Source: Alphaproteobacteria bacterium
Lineage (GTDB): Bacteria; Pseudomonadota; Alphaproteobacteria; UBA6615
Direction of reading: 5' to 3'
Length of the DNA stretch: 64,000 nucleotides
Assembly: GCA_021774445.1 (NCBI GenBank)
Contig: JAJFJA010000015.1
Location: 310,001-374,000 of the forward strand
Positions 46,652 through 54,838 of the stretch are shown here, piece after piece. The position numbers and the translations under genes were made by a program. Below the pieces are notes generated by a model, which was not told where the DNA came from, searched no databases, and saw only the letters and a list, made by a program, of their open reading frames with translations. The stretch's first letter is position 1, and the number at the start of each line of letters is the position of its first letter.

Positions 46652-47818
46652 TCAGGCAGCGGTCAAGCAGCGACAGAAGCGATCCACTTCCGATTCAGTA
46701 TTGAAGTAGTGGACCGAAGCGCGGACCAAGTCCGGCAGGCCGCGGCGGGTGAGATCCAAGCGGGCGTAGTTGGTGGGCGAGACCGAAATATTGATACCCC
46801 GGCGGCGCATCCGTTGATGAATGGATAGGGATGTCTCTTGGTCCGAGGTGAAGGTAACGATGCCGGATTTGTCGATACCGAGGTCGTGTACCGTGATGCC
46901 GGGAAGCTCTGCTAACCGGGTTCGGAGCAAGCCGGCGATGTGGTCGACCCGCGCCCGTATGTTGGGGAGGCCCAGGTTTCGGGCATAGTCGATCGCGGCG
47001 GCTAGGCCAAGCCGGCCGGCAACGTAGCTTTCCCAGGTCTCGAAGCGGCGGGCGTCGGCACGAATCTCGAAGCTGTTCAGGCCGATCCAGTCAGCGGCGT
47101 GAAGATCGATGAAGGGCGGCTCCAGTTTGGTGATGAGGTCCTGGCGGACATAAAGAAGTCCGGTGCCGCGTGGGCCGCGCAAATATTTGCGTCCGGTTGC
47201 GGACAGCATATCGCAACCGATTTCCGTGACGTCGATGGGCATCTGGCCGACCGATTGGCAGGCATCGAGGAGGAAGAGCGTGCCGTGCCGGCGTGCAACG
47301 CGGCCAACCTCGGCAGCGGGATTGATCAAGCCGCCCTGAGTTGGTGCATGGGTTATGGCGATGAGCTTGACCCGGTCATCCATCATCTCCGCAAGGGCGT
47401 TAACGGATAACTGGCCGTCGTCGTCGTTGGGGACGACATCGATGACCACGTTGTGTCGCTTGGCCATCTGCAGGAAGGCGAGATAGTTGCTGGCATATTC
47501 GGCTTGTGCGGTGAGGATACGGTCGCCAGCGCGAAAGGGAATGGCGTAGAACGCCATGTCCCAAGCGCGGGTGGCGTTTTCCACGAAGGCGATCTCTGTT
47601 GGCCGGCAATTCAACAACGCCGCGGCCGTGTCATAGAGATGCTCAAGGCGCTGGTTGGCGCGGGCCGCGGCCTCGTAACCGCCAACGCGTCGTTCGAGCT
47701 CCAGATGCTCCAGTACCGCGTGATGTACCGGATCCGGTACCAAGGACGCCCCGGCATTGTTGAAATGCAAAATTTCGGCACAGGCTGGCGTGTCGGCGCG
47801 AAGTCGTTCGATGTCCAA
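46652..47818 (-). CDS. class V aminotransferase/cysteine-desulfurase-fold enzyme
   Basis: 388 residues from TTG 47818 (no upstream ATG; AGGAAG ribosome site). FNNAGASLVP is the N-terminal fold mark, FLLDACQSVGQ holds the cofactor-pairing Asp, and SATGRKYLRGPRG contains the PLP lysine. These are the traits of the isopenicillin N epimerase/selenocysteine-lyase/desulfurase branch. Its mobile loop near the C-terminus has no Cys of a SufS/IscS type that I can identify, so sulphur transfer is unproven. It is divergent from the RiPP precursor (230 bp) and may be functionally linked. Confidence 0.8.
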   Translation of the reverse strand: MDIERLRADTPACAEILHFNNAGASLVPDPVHHAVLEHLELERRVGGYEAAARANQRLEHLYDTAAALLNCRPTEIAFVENATRAWDMAFYAIPFRAGDRILTAQAEYASNYLAFLQMAKRHNVVIDVVPNDDDGQLSVNALAEMMDDRVKLIAITHAPTQGGLINPAAEVGRVARRHGTLFLLDACQSVGQMPIDVTEIGCDMLSATGRKYLRGPRGTGLLYVRQDLITKLEPPFIDLHAADWIGLNSFEIRADARRFETWESYVAGRLGLAAAIDYARNLGLPNIRARVDHIAGLLRTRLAELPGITVHDLGIDKSGIVTFTSDQETSLSIHQRMRRRGINISVSPTNYARLDLTRRGLPDLVRASVHYFNTESEVDRFCRCLTAA

Positions 47819-47965
47819 GACGTTCGGCTTCCTGAAGTGGTCAATCGAACTGTCTCATAGCATGACTGCCCGAACGCGCGGCGTCCATGCCGACATGACC
47901 GGTGCGCTTCCTGACCTGTAGGGTCGGATATTTTGTTCGACGTCGCGCCGCACGGAGTCAGCCGA

Positions 47966-47981
47966 TGTGAAACAGTTCACA
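47966..47981. promoter_or_regulatory. perfect CRP-type box
   Basis: TGTGA-AACAGT-TCACA, the full 5+5 consensus of Crp/Clr cAMP-receptor boxes, 67 bp before the precursor ATG (48049) in the 230-bp divergent gap. A TTGTCA -35-like hexamer (47988-47993) follows. The Crp-like regulator encoded at the end of the operon (50378) keeps the RE-V recognition helix, so autoregulation of the cluster is likely. Confidence 0.75.
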
Positions 47982-48048
47982 GACAGGTTGTCAGCCTGCC
48001 CCGTACTTTTTCAGAGCTACGAAAATACTCATGAAAAGGAGTGCGAGG

Positions 48049-48417
48049 ATGGCTACGACTTTAGTGCGTGGTGCAGATGGGGTGCTGTACAGGGTGGGTG
48101 AAACGGACTGCGACTCATTGCTGGAACCGTTGGGGCCTTCGCATATGGCGTCGGACGGGTTGCCGCCGATCGATGGTTTGGACGATGGCGGTGCGTCGCG
48201 GACGTATATCAGCGCGGCCGATCACGGGTTGGCGGATGACGCGGCGGCACGGACCTATATCGGGCCGAAAGACGGGCTCGACGACGGGGGCGCGTCGCGG
48301 ACATATATCAGCGCGGCCGGTCACGGGTTGGCGGATGACGCGGCGGCTCGGACCTATATCGGGCCGAAGGATGGGCTCGACGACGGTGGTGCGTCGCGAA
48401 CATATATTTCGCGTTAG
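48049..48417 (+). CDS. multi-core RiPP precursor peptide with RTYI repeats
   Basis: 122 residues from ATG 48049, chosen over ATG 48031 because AAAAGGAG at 48034-48041 is well spaced for it. Residues 1-41 are leader-like (ADGVLYRVGETDCDSLLEPL, the only Cys). From residue 42 come two full 33-residue units and a 15-residue part, each made of a 17- and a 16-residue half with pattern [D/H]GLxDDxxA[A/S]RTYI[S/G]. RTYI occurs at 51, 68, 84, 101 and 117. Acid-rich half-repeats separate the RTYI blocks. A YcaO-TfuA pair follows, which is the classical arrangement of thioamide-type RiPPs, including multi-core ones such as thiovarsolin. The product is not known. Confidence 0.85.
   Translation: MATTLVRGADGVLYRVGETDCDSLLEPLGPSHMASDGLPPIDGLDDGGASRTYISAADHGLADDAAARTYIGPKDGLDDGGASRTYISAAGHGLADDAAARTYIGPKDGLDDGGASRTYISR
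48172..48414 (+). repeat. 2.5 tandem 99-bp units inside the precursor gene
   Basis: Units 48172-48270, 48271-48369 and partial 48370-48414. Units 1 and 2 differ at 11 bases in ten codons; nine of the ten codon changes are silent and one (GAT to GGT, D58/G91) alters the protein. That means the copies are not recent exact duplicates but are held to the same peptide by selection. Confidence 0.9.
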
Positions 48418-48420
48418 AGA

Positions 48421-48443
48421 ACTGTGCACCACAGTGTTTTCTT
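48421..48443 (+). terminator. small hairpin with T-rich tail between precursor and YcaO
   Basis: ACTGTG-CAC-CACAGT, 6-bp perfect stem, then GTTTTCTT, 4 bp after the precursor stop. It could act as a weak terminator/attenuator, making the peptide more abundant than the modifying enzymes, as in other RiPP operons. Confidence 0.5.
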
Positions 48444-48459
48444 GATTGTTAGGTAGACG

Positions 48460-49659
48460 ATGAATAGCGGGTTTACGGGGCGCTGTGTGTCTCCGGAAAG
48501 GACCGTATCGCGGGTACGGCCTTTCCTGCCCGCGATGGGCATCACACGCATTGCCAATGTCACCGGTCTTGATCGGATCGGCATACCGGTGGTGATGGTG
48601 ACGCGGCCCAACTCACGGTCGGTTTCAGTTTCGCAGGGCAAAGGTTCGACGCTTGCCTATGCCAAGGCGTCGGGCGTGATGGAGGCGATCGAGACCTATC
48701 ATGCCGAGCGTATCGAAGCGCAATTGTTGTACGGCAGCTACCGGGAGCTTAGCGCGACACGAAGTCTATTGGACATCGAACGCCACCGGCACGTGCTGGT
48801 TAGCGATGATAGCTGGGATGCCCGGCTTTGGATAAAGGGGGAAAACATCCAAAACAGCGAGATGTTATGGCTGCCCTACGAACTCGTTCATCTCGATCTC
48901 AGCGTGTCGGCGACGTCAAGATTCGATGAGTTGCCGAACTCCAATGGCCTGGCGAGCGGCAACAGCCTGGCCGAGGCGACGCTGCACGGGATTTGTGAGG
49001 TTGTCGAAAGAGACGCGATGACCATGTGGAAGCTCTTGCCGGAGCAAGCGCAGCGACGCACGAAGGTCGACCTTGACGACATAGCCGACGGTCAATGTGC
49101 CGACTTGCTGCGGCGCTTCGGTCAGGCGGGTGTCCTCGTTGGTGTCTGGGAGTGTACGAGCGACGTCGAGCTGCCGGTCTTCCTATGCCGGATTCTCGAC
49201 GAGGTCGGTCCGCCGGAAAGCACCATGCGCCCGGCGGTCGGGGTGGGCTGCCATCCGATACGGGAAGTGGCGTTGCGGCGCGCGCTGACAGAGGCGGCAC
49301 AGAGTCGCCTGACTTTTATTTCTGCGGCACGAGACGATATTTTCCACGATTCTTACGACTACTTCCTGGATCCCGAGACCTATTCGCAATGGCGACAGGC
49401 GATCGAGTGTCCCGCCGGGCGGCGGTTCGGCGATTGCACTACGCGTTCGATAGATGATGCGGACGATGGCGTTCGTGTCGTGGCAAAGCAATTGGGGCGT
49501 TGCGGTATAGATGAGATCGGGGTCGTCGATCTGACGAAGTCGGCATTCGGTATCCCGGTTGTTCGAGTGGTGATTCCCGGATTGGAGGGCATAATCGGCG
49601 CATCGACCTACCGGCCCGGCCCGCGTGCCGAGGCGCGGCACATGGGCGCTGCAGCATGA
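48460..49659 (+). CDS. YcaO-domain peptide-modifying ATPase
   Basis: 399 residues. YcaO proteins use ATP to activate backbone amides for azoline or thioamide formation. The ATP/Mg-binding signatures are present: SQGKGSTLAYAKASGVMEAIE (E75, E78) and GLASGNSLAEATLHGICEVVERDA (E172, E180, E183). There is no fused or adjacent E1-like (TOMM cyclodehydratase C) or flavin dehydrogenase gene, so azole formation is unlikely. The next gene, TfuA, overlaps its stop (ATGA), the pairing known for thioamidation. Start ATG 48460 is 42 bp after the precursor stop. Confidence 0.94.
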   Translation: MNSGFTGRCVSPERTVSRVRPFLPAMGITRIANVTGLDRIGIPVVMVTRPNSRSVSVSQGKGSTLAYAKASGVMEAIETYHAERIEAQLLYGSYRELSATRSLLDIERHRHVLVSDDSWDARLWIKGENIQNSEMLWLPYELVHLDLSVSATSRFDELPNSNGLASGNSLAEATLHGICEVVERDAMTMWKLLPEQAQRRTKVDLDDIADGQCADLLRRFGQAGVLVGVWECTSDVELPVFLCRILDEVGPPESTMRPAVGVGCHPIREVALRRALTEAAQSRLTFISAARDDIFHDSYDYFLDPETYSQWRQAIECPAGRRFGDCTTRSIDDADDGVRVVAKQLGRCGIDEIGVVDLTKSAFGIPVVRVVIPGLEGIIGASTYRPGPRAEARHMGAAA

Positions 49660-50378
49660 GTATTGTGGTCTTTACCGGCCCGTCGCTGTCTGCCGCCGAG
49701 GCGCGGGAAAGGCTCGATGCGATCTATTTGCCGCCAATTGAGGCCGGCGACCTCTATCGAGCGTTGCGTTTTGAACCGACGGCAATCGGGATTATCGACG
49801 GATACTTTGAGATGGTGCCCTCGGTCTGGCACAAGGAAATCCTGTACGCCATGCAGCAAGGCGTTCACGTTCTCGGAGCCGCCAGTATGGGGGCGCTCAG
49901 AGCGGCCGAGCTAAACTTGTTCGGCATGGTCGGCGTCGGGTCGGTCTTCGAGGCTTATCGCGACGGTCTGATCGAAGACGACGATGAGGTTGCGGTCTCG
50001 CATGGGCCGAAAGAGCTCGGCTACCCGTTGCTGTCGGAGGCCATGGTCAACATCCGGCGTACGTTGGCAGATGCCCATGCCGCAAAGATAATATCGGGAG
50101 CGACAAGAGTGCGGCTGGAGGCGCGCGCTAAGTCGTTGCACTACAAAGACCGTAACTACGCCAACATTATCGATCAAGAAACGGAAGACGAGGCCGGAGA
50201 CGTTGGCGCCTTGCACCGCTGGCTGCCCCGTGGGCGCGTGGATCAAAAAAAAGAAGACGCGCTCAGGCTTATTGATACACTGGCCGGCAAGTATCGGAGG
50301 GCCGAGCGAAAATCCGTCCGGTATCATTTCGAACACACAGTGTATTGGGAAAAATTGGTGCAACAGGAACCGCGCTAG
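49656..50378 (+). CDS. TfuA-like protein
   Basis: 240 residues. Core of the TfuA family: IVVFTGPSLSAAEAR near the start, VPSVWHKEILYAMQQGVHVLGAASMGALRAAEL at 46-78 and GPKELGYPLLSEAMVNIR. With YcaO it converts peptide amides to thioamides in trifolitoxin-, thiovarsolin- and MCR-type systems, probably by delivering or activating sulphide. Coupled to YcaO by ATGA overlap and to the Crp gene by a one-base overlap (TAGTG). The unusually charged C-terminal third (Arg/Lys/Glu/Asp) is typical of the family. Confidence 0.93.
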   Translation: MSIVVFTGPSLSAAEARERLDAIYLPPIEAGDLYRALRFEPTAIGIIDGYFEMVPSVWHKEILYAMQQGVHVLGAASMGALRAAELNLFGMVGVGSVFEAYRDGLIEDDDEVAVSHGPKELGYPLLSEAMVNIRRTLADAHAAKIISGATRVRLEARAKSLHYKDRNYANIIDQETEDEAGDVGALHRWLPRGRVDQKKEDALRLIDTLAGKYRRAERKSVRYHFEHTVYWEKLVQQEPR

Positions 50379-51091
50379 TGGCGTCGCGCCGCGCTACCTC
50401 GGCTGAGGTGGACGCGCTTGCCGCAAGTGAGTTTTTGGGACCGCTAGGCAGGGTCGAACTGCACGAGTTGCGGACAGTTGCCTGGGTCGGCGATTATCCC
50501 GGCAACTGGACTATTTTTGAAAAAGGGGACGACGGCGACGCGTTGTACGGAATTGTCTCGGGCAGGATCGGCATAAAATCGTTCTCGGAGGAAGGTCGCG
50601 AGATTTTCCTGAATATTCAGGAGGCCGGTGAAATATTCGGTGAGATTGCCGTGCTGGACGGCAAAGAACGCACGGCAAGCGCGGTGACCCTCGTGCCGAC
50701 CCGTCTGTTGCGGGTCGGCCGGCAAGATTTTCTCGAGTTTCTACAAACGCGGCCGTTGCTTTGTATGCGATTGATGGAGTTGCTTTGTCAGCGCTTGAGA
50801 TGGACCAGCGAGATCATTGAGTCGACCATCTTCTTGGATATTCCGCGGCGGCTGACGAAACGGCTCCTGGTACTGGGCACAAGCCACGGGATTCTGACGG
50901 AACACGGGACGCGCATCGATATTCGGCTATCCCAGGACGAGCTTGCCGACATGCTTGGGGTCACCAGAGAAAGTGTCAACAAGGGTCTGCGGCGGTTGCA
51001 ACAACTTGGCGCCATCGCCTATCACGACGGCCATATTGTTCTGACCAATCTACCGGGCCTCGAAGGACTACTACACGAGACCAGGCGTTAG
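50378..51091 (+). CDS. Crp/Fnr-family regulator, cAMP-type
   Basis: 237 residues from GTG 50378, overlapping TfuA's stop by one base, with an ACAGGAAC site. The cyclic-nucleotide domain keeps the phosphate-binding cassette (GEIFGEIAVLDGKERTASAV, with Arg and Thr). No Fnr-type Cys cluster is present. The C-terminal winged helix is SQDELADMLGVTRESVNKGL, whose RES-V recognition helix matches E. coli CRP's RET-V, so it should recognise TGTGA boxes. A perfect one lies at 47966. It likely switches on its own cluster with cAMP. The 3' end overlaps the convergent cyclase-like gene by 21 bp. Confidence 0.9.
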   Translation: MASRRATSAEVDALAASEFLGPLGRVELHELRTVAWVGDYPGNWTIFEKGDDGDALYGIVSGRIGIKSFSEEGREIFLNIQEAGEIFGEIAVLDGKERTASAVTLVPTRLLRVGRQDFLEFLQTRPLLCMRLMELLCQRLRWTSEIIESTIFLDIPRRLTKRLLVLGTSHGILTEHGTRIDIRLSQDELADMLGVTRESVNKGLRRLQQLGAIAYHDGHIVLTNLPGLEGLLHETRR

Positions 51092-54000
51092 ACGCGCCGC
51101 GGCGGGCCGAGCAAGGCCGAACTCCTTGATCGCGCGCTCAGCCCAATGGGACATGCCCATTGACTGGTAGCTTTGCACGATGTTCTCAGCTTCGGCGGTC
51201 GAGGTGCCGCCGCGGTGCTGATCAACTCGGTGACGTCCGAACCGGCTGTGGGTAAGCAATGGCTTCATACCCCTGGCTTTTGCCAGCCGTTCGGCTTGGG
51301 CAAACTCTTGCCCGGCTCGCTCGTCGTATTGTTGCTGTAAGTAGATCGAGCCGAGGGTGTAATGCGCCCAGGCTTTGAACCCAAGTTCGCCGGACCGATC
51401 GGCGACGGCCAGGGCGCTATTTGCAAGCTCCGCCGCTCGTTGCGTCTGACCAATTCGAAGATAAGCATCGGCCAGCCAGGTTGCCCCGAGGGCGCGCCGT
51501 GTCCCCAGGCCTTGCGCGACCGAACTCTCCAAAGCATCACACATCTGTAAGATGCCGCCCGCCGATCGCCCGGTTTGGGTGTACGCATAGCCAAGCAGCG
51601 ACGAGGCCAACGGGAAGAGGATTTCCGAAGCCGTCTCCTCGCAAATTGCGATCGCGCGTTCCAGCAACGGGACCGCACTGTCGAAGCGCCCTTGCCTGAC
51701 GAGAACGTGAGCAATGTAGGTGGCGGCATAGAGCAGGCTAAAAGGGTGCTTGGATTGTTCGGCGGTCTGCAGGGCCTCGTCACCGATGCGGAAGGCCTCC
51801 TGGAACTCCCCAAGCTCACCGTAGACCGCCGCGAGGCTGGCTTGCGCACCGGAGATTGCAACGCCCAGCAAGCCAAACGGCTCGAATCTTTGGCGTTCGG
51901 GAATAAGATCTATCGCTTCAAGTAGGGTTGACTTGGCTCGCCGGTAATCGCCGCGGTCCGCCAAGATCATGCCGAGTCTGATCGAGGACTGAATCGAGGT
52001 TTCGGTCATGCCGTTGGCGAGAGCAAGGCGATAGGCCAGGGCGCTGGCGGCGCTGGCCTTTGGCAGCCGCCCATCCGACCATTGGCGCAGCGCAACATCG
52101 GACAAGGCGACTACGCTGCGCTTGCGGTCGCCGAGGCGACGCGCTGTTCGCAGAGCCATGGTAAGATTTTTCCGCGCATCGCTGTGCCTGCCCATCCTCG
52201 ATAGGGTCGACGCGACACTGATGCGCAGATCCACGTTTCTCTGGCTGTTGCGCTTGTTGATGGGCAGATGATCTAGTGCAAGAAGGGCGCCATAGTAGTG
52301 GTCGCGTGCCTCGCGATTGCGCGAGCTGCGCGCGGCGTCCTTGGCCGCGAGGTGGGAGTAGGTGAAGGCCTCGCGCCATCGCTCGGCCTGCAAGGCGTGA
52401 TAGGCGCGGGCGGTGTGTTGTCTTTGGCGCAGAAGCGCTTGATAAACCTGGCTGTGAATTCGTTGACGAGCGCTCTTGGGAAGGGTCTTGTACGCCACAT
52501 CGCGGATCAGTGCGTGCCTAAACCGAAACTCCACTTGCGGCAAGATACGCGTCCGCGAGATCAGCTCGCTTGCCAAAAGTTGCGGAAGAGCCGCCAACGC
52601 AACAGCGAGCCCGTTCGCCGCAACGTGCTGAAGCGTTCTGAAGTCAACGGTCTCGCCGATTACCGACATGAGCAGGAGAAGCTGCCGGGCGGGGTGGGGC
52701 AGAGCATCGATGCGTTCGGCCAGGACCGCGTGTACCGTTTCGGGAATCACGTGGGCGGCCTGCGGGTGTCGCGCAGGATTTACCTTAGAGTCGCGCGATC
52801 GCTGTTCGAGCCATACGCGGGCGCACTCCTCCATGAAGAATGGGTTGCCCTGACCCTTTTCCTCAATCAGGTCCAGAAGGTCCCGATTGACATGCCACCT
52901 GGAACCAATAATCCGCTGGATGATCTGCCTGCTCTCAAGACGATTGAGGGGCCCAAGGGTCACATCACTGCCACAGGACAGGAGTGCGGCGCCTTCAGCG
53001 GGTCGCTCGCGGGTGCTGAGGACCACCAGTATTCGGGCCTCGCTGACGCGCTTGGCGAGTTCCTCGACCAAGATCTGCGTGGCGGTGTCCGACCAATGCA
53101 TGTCGTCAAGCACGAATAAAAGCGGTTTTTGTTGCGACACGGCAGCGGCAATTAAGGCGATGCTGCGCATGGCCACGCGGAGCTTCGACTGCGGTTCAGC
53201 GGCCGGCGACGTGCGGTGCCCGAGACCAATAACGTCCAGCGTGGTGTGGATTTCTGCGGGGCGCAACACACCGATCTTTTCGATTGCCGCGATCAGATCC
53301 GCCGGGTCGGGTACATCAGCGGTATCGTCGTTCACCTCCATCCCCAGCAAGCGGAACAGCAAGCCGGTCGCTGCTTCGAAGGCATTCTGCAAGCGTCGTT
53401 GTTGCAACGCGCATCGTTCGATGCGGAAGGCGGCGGCCGGCTGCTGATGAATGAACTGATCGATCAGCCGGGATTTCCCGATGCCGGCCTCGCCAATAAT
53501 GCGGAGCATTGTGCCTTGACCACCAGCGGCTTTCCGCAGTGCCGTATTGAGGCGGTTAAGCTCTTTCCTGCGGCCGACAAAAGGGGCGGGTTCTTGTCTT
53601 GCCCACGATAGTGGCCGCTCTCGGCTCCGCACCTCTTCCAAGATGAAGGTCGGCGTGGCTGCCACATGAGGCGATAGCTTCAGCGGGTGATAGGATCGGG
53701 CGGTGACGCGTTGGCTAACGTGAGTGTATGTTCGCTCGGTGAGGACCGTATGCCCGGCGGGCGCCAGAGCCTGCGCCTTGGCTGCGAGGTGGACGGCGGC
53801 GCCGACCGGTCGACACTCACCGTTGGAGCAGAATTCGACGATAATCTCGCCGGAGCTCAAACCAACCCGGATGCTCACCCGGGCGGAAAGTTCCGCTATG
53901 GACCTGTGCATCTCCGTGGCTGCCAAGCAGCCATGAAGGACGTGCTCCTCAAGTGCCTTTGGCACCCCGAACAGAGCCAGCACGCCATCACCCAGCACCT

Positions 54001-54214
54001 GCGCCAGGGTACCGTCGTATAGATAGACAAGATCCGCCATGATGTTGAGCGCCGGAATCAGCCGATCGTTAGCCTCCTCCGGATCGACACCCAAGACCAG
54101 CCTCGTGGAATCGACGATGTCGGCGAATAGCACCGTGACCAGCCGACGTTCCGTAGACACTACTTTCGGCGCATGGTCGGGCCATTCGTATGTCGGACGG
54201 AGTAGGTCTTTCAT
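51071..54214 (-). CDS. degenerate class III cyclase / AAA ATPase / TPR regulator
   Basis: About 1047 residues from ATG 54214 (upstream GGAACGAG); a TTG at 54271 adds 19. Residues 20-190: class III cyclase domain. Metal Asp residues are kept (D32 in FADIVDST; D76 in LGDG), but the purine-side Lys is Gln72, and the Asn/Arg pair reads His142/Lys146, so catalysis is doubtful. Residues 205-480: AAA_16-type ATPase (Walker A GEAGIGKS, Walker B FVLDDMHW). Residues 550-1040: TPR helices with many ALA/LG repeats. Such proteins serve as nucleotide-fuelled signalling platforms. Convergent with the Crp-type gene. Cytosolic. Confidence 0.88.
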   Translation of the reverse strand: MKDLLRPTYEWPDHAPKVVSTERRLVTVLFADIVDSTRLVLGVDPEEANDRLIPALNIMADLVYLYDGTLAQVLGDGVLALFGVPKALEEHVLHGCLAATEMHRSIAELSARVSIRVGLSSGEIIVEFCSNGECRPVGAAVHLAAKAQALAPAGHTVLTERTYTHVSQRVTARSYHPLKLSPHVAATPTFILEEVRSRERPLSWARQEPAPFVGRRKELNRLNTALRKAAGGQGTMLRIIGEAGIGKSRLIDQFIHQQPAAAFRIERCALQQRRLQNAFEAATGLLFRLLGMEVNDDTADVPDPADLIAAIEKIGVLRPAEIHTTLDVIGLGHRTSPAAEPQSKLRVAMRSIALIAAAVSQQKPLLFVLDDMHWSDTATQILVEELAKRVSEARILVVLSTRERPAEGAALLSCGSDVTLGPLNRLESRQIIQRIIGSRWHVNRDLLDLIEEKGQGNPFFMEECARVWLEQRSRDSKVNPARHPQAAHVIPETVHAVLAERIDALPHPARQLLLLMSVIGETVDFRTLQHVAANGLAVALAALPQLLASELISRTRILPQVEFRFRHALIRDVAYKTLPKSARQRIHSQVYQALLRQRQHTARAYHALQAERWREAFTYSHLAAKDAARSSRNREARDHYYGALLALDHLPINKRNSQRNVDLRISVASTLSRMGRHSDARKNLTMALRTARRLGDRKRSVVALSDVALRQWSDGRLPKASAASALAYRLALANGMTETSIQSSIRLGMILADRGDYRRAKSTLLEAIDLIPERQRFEPFGLLGVAISGAQASLAAVYGELGEFQEAFRIGDEALQTAEQSKHPFSLLYAATYIAHVLVRQGRFDSAVPLLERAIAICEETASEILFPLASSLLGYAYTQTGRSAGGILQMCDALESSVAQGLGTRRALGATWLADAYLRIGQTQRAAELANSALAVADRSGELGFKAWAHYTLGSIYLQQQYDERAGQEFAQAERLAKARGMKPLLTHSRFGRHRVDQHRGGTSTAEAENIVQSYQSMGMSHWAERAIKEFGLARPAAARLTPGLV

Positions 54215-54323
54215 AGGTGCTCGTTCCGAAATAGGCGGCTCTGCAGGGCCACCTCCTTGGGACGCGTTCAAGCCGGCTGGAGGGCCGATGTCCTCAAGCT
54301 ATTATAGCTCACCGAGTTAGCTT

Positions 54324-54339
54324 TGTGAAAGTACTCATG
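54324..54339. promoter_or_regulatory. imperfect CRP-like half-box near the cyclase/AAA gene
   Basis: TGTGA-AAGTAC-TCATG, eight of ten consensus bases, 110 bp upstream of ATG 54214 (53 bp upstream of TTG 54271). Weaker than the box at 47966 and could be chance; listed because the Crp-type gene is adjacent. Confidence 0.35.
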
Positions 54340-54518
54340 CGTGTGAGTCGTCTTAGTCGGGTCATTTAACTAAATCATTAAGCCGGCTTCCTTTTCGGAA
54401 ATTAGTTAATGGGCGCCGAAGCTGAATGAGCCTTGGAACAAGCGGTCGTGTGTGCTCAGTTTGGCGGGTATCGCCTTTGACCGAGGCGGCCGATCCACTG
54501 TCTCATATGGAGAGACCG

Positions 54519-54785
54519 ATGTGTCGCAATATTCGCACATTGTTCAATTTCGAGCCCCCGGCGACCGATGACGAGGTTCGCGCGTCCGCCTTGCAGTTCG
54601 TACGCAAGCTTAGCGGATCAACCAAACCGTCACGAGTCAATGAAGCGGCGTTCGAGCTGGCGGTCGATGAAGTGACGGACGCCGCCCGCCGGCTCTTGGA
54701 TTCACTGGTAACAACCAGCGCGCCGCGTGATCGAGTGGTTGAGGCTGCCAAGGCTAGAGCGCGGTCGGCGGCGCGTTACGGATAA
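54519..54785 (+). CDS. DUF2277 family protein
   Basis: 88 residues from ATG 54519, GGAGAG ribosome site. MCRNIRTLFNFEPPATDDEV and the Lys/Ala-rich C-terminus match DUF2277, a small family of unknown function. The C-terminal ARARSAARYG is basic and may bind nucleic acid. 53 bp before the SDR gene. Confidence 0.88.
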   Translation: MCRNIRTLFNFEPPATDDEVRASALQFVRKLSGSTKPSRVNEAAFELAVDEVTDAARRLLDSLVTTSAPRDRVVEAAKARARSAARYG

Positions 54786-54838
54786 CTTGGATCGGCATCG
54801 ACGCGCTGTCGCGATCGTCGTCGTAATATGGAGAGAAC

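Noticed and set aside
48031..48049. Upstream ATG for the RiPP precursor
   Set aside because: Its ribosome site is inside the next six codons; AAAAGGAG is correctly spaced only for ATG 48049.
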